Below, piece after piece: positions 32,847-33,080 of a stretch of 33,080 bases of DNA. A program made the position numbers and the translations under genes. The notes beneath the pieces are model-generated. The model saw nothing but the letters and a program-made list of their open reading frames with translations. It searched no databases and was not told the origin of the DNA. Origin of the DNA: Oceanicaulis sp. (GTDB lineage Bacteria; Pseudomonadota; Alphaproteobacteria; Caulobacterales; Maricaulaceae); the NCBI GenBank assembly GCA_020832735.1, contig JAFIEB010000127.1, positions 1 to 33,080 of the forward strand, written 5' to 3'. Each line of letters starts with the position of its first letter. Positions within the stretch are counted from its first letter, which is position 1.

Positions 32847-33080
32847 TGGCGGCGCCGCGCAGCCTGATCCCGGCGCTGATCACGAGCCGGCGGGTGCGCG
32901 CCGCGCAGCGCGCCCTGGCCGGTCTGAGGCGCCGTCTGTCCAGCGCGCGGCCCGTGGTGCGCTATTTCCATCAGGCCGGTGATCCCCATTCCTGGCTGGC
33001 GGCGCGCGCGCTTGGCCATCTGGCCGGTCAGTACGGCGTGCAGGTGCGCCCCCATCTCGTGCCGCGGCCCGGGCCGGGCG
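32846..33080 (+). CDS. DsbA/HCCA-isomerase-like thioredoxin-fold protein (partial, cut by window end)
   Basis: The first 78 codons of a gene that runs off the right edge. The start ATG overlaps the stop of the YfcG-like gene (TGATG). After an Arg-rich N-terminus (1-37) comes VVRYFHQAGDPHSWLAARAL...YGVQVRPHLVP, the first strand and helix of a DsbA/2-hydroxychromene-2-carboxylate isomerase fold. The position of the CxxC disulfide motif reads DPHS, so it lacks redox cysteines like the glutathione-dependent isomerases. Its end and specificity are outside the window. The arrangement after a GST suggests glutathione-linked chemistry (inference). Confidence 0.65.
   Translation, partial: MAAPRSLIPALITSRRVRAAQRALAGLRRRLSSARPVVRYFHQAGDPHSWLAARALGHLAGQYGVQVRPHLVPRPGPG

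Noticed and set aside
1-33080. CRISPR arrays, insertion sequences, prophage or toxin-antitoxin genes
   Set aside because: I saw no regular spaced repeats, transposase, integrase, phage structural or toxin-antitoxin pattern on either strand.

Overview
The window is a GC-rich, tightly packed stretch of bacterial chromosome, almost certainly from an alphaproteobacterium. The best guess is the Maricaulales/Caulobacterales group of dimorphic aquatic bacteria. This rests on inference: a clpS-clpA pair, a tatA-tatB-tatC operon, a DUF2336 protein, a CheY-like regulator with an alphaproteobacterial FFGPDRR/GPERR tail, M28 peptidase and sulfatase content, and CtrA-like TTAA motifs. No phage, plasmid, transposase, CRISPR or rRNA is visible. 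There is one tRNA gene (Met, CAU).

Layout. 1-220 holds the end of an upstream transcription unit, with an intrinsic terminator. 221-2903 (+) is clpS-clpA, the N-degron adaptor and its unfoldase. 2940-5892 (-) is a four-gene unit in the order DUF2336 protein, NAD kinase, single-domain response regulator, Hpt phosphotransfer protein. 5975-8112 (+) holds egtB (ergothioneine sulfoxide synthase) and a class II aldolase/adducin-fold protein. 8195-13289 (+) holds a predicted outer-membrane protein and an RND efflux pair (membrane fusion protein plus HAE1-type permease). 13371-14666 (+) is an APC amino-acid permease, whose stop overlaps that of the convergent tatABC operon (14663-16133, -). 16295-17131 (+) is a dienoyl-CoA isomerase. 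17151-19023 (-) is FkbM-type methyltransferase then pirin. 19128-20579 (+) is an exported M28 metallopeptidase. 20613-21743 holds a divergent Nudix hydrolase / SRAP pair. A 425-base gap (21744-22168) follows and contains a nested palindromic, MITE-like element. 22169-26640 (+) holds a small lipoprotein, dihydrolipoyl dehydrogenase, a minimal TonB-C-terminal-domain protein and a chemoreceptor. The tRNA lies at 26745-26821. 26881-30331 (-) is a pair of overlapping sulfatase genes, divergent from 30457-33080 (+): a TetR regulator, a GST-fold protein, a YfcG-type GST and a DsbA/HCCA-isomerase-like gene cut by the window edge.

How the genes may work together. Most units are housekeeping (proteolysis, protein export, cofactor supply, redox and thiol chemistry). 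The most system-like region is the right end. Two FGly-type sulfatases and a thiol/glutathione cassette share a 125-base intergenic region with a TetR gene. That region carries a palindrome lying just upstream of a TATAAT box on the sulfatase side and just after a -10-like box on the TetR side, so one regulator could control both arms. The second most interesting item is the 131-base inverted-repeat element at 21933-22063. I did not find clear evidence of a wholly new biological system. The findings list testable anomalies: an aldolase-fold enzyme without its catalytic glutamate, an FkbM protein with a changed DxEGxE motif, a TonB domain without an energy-coupling anchor, and an egtB without egtD beside it.
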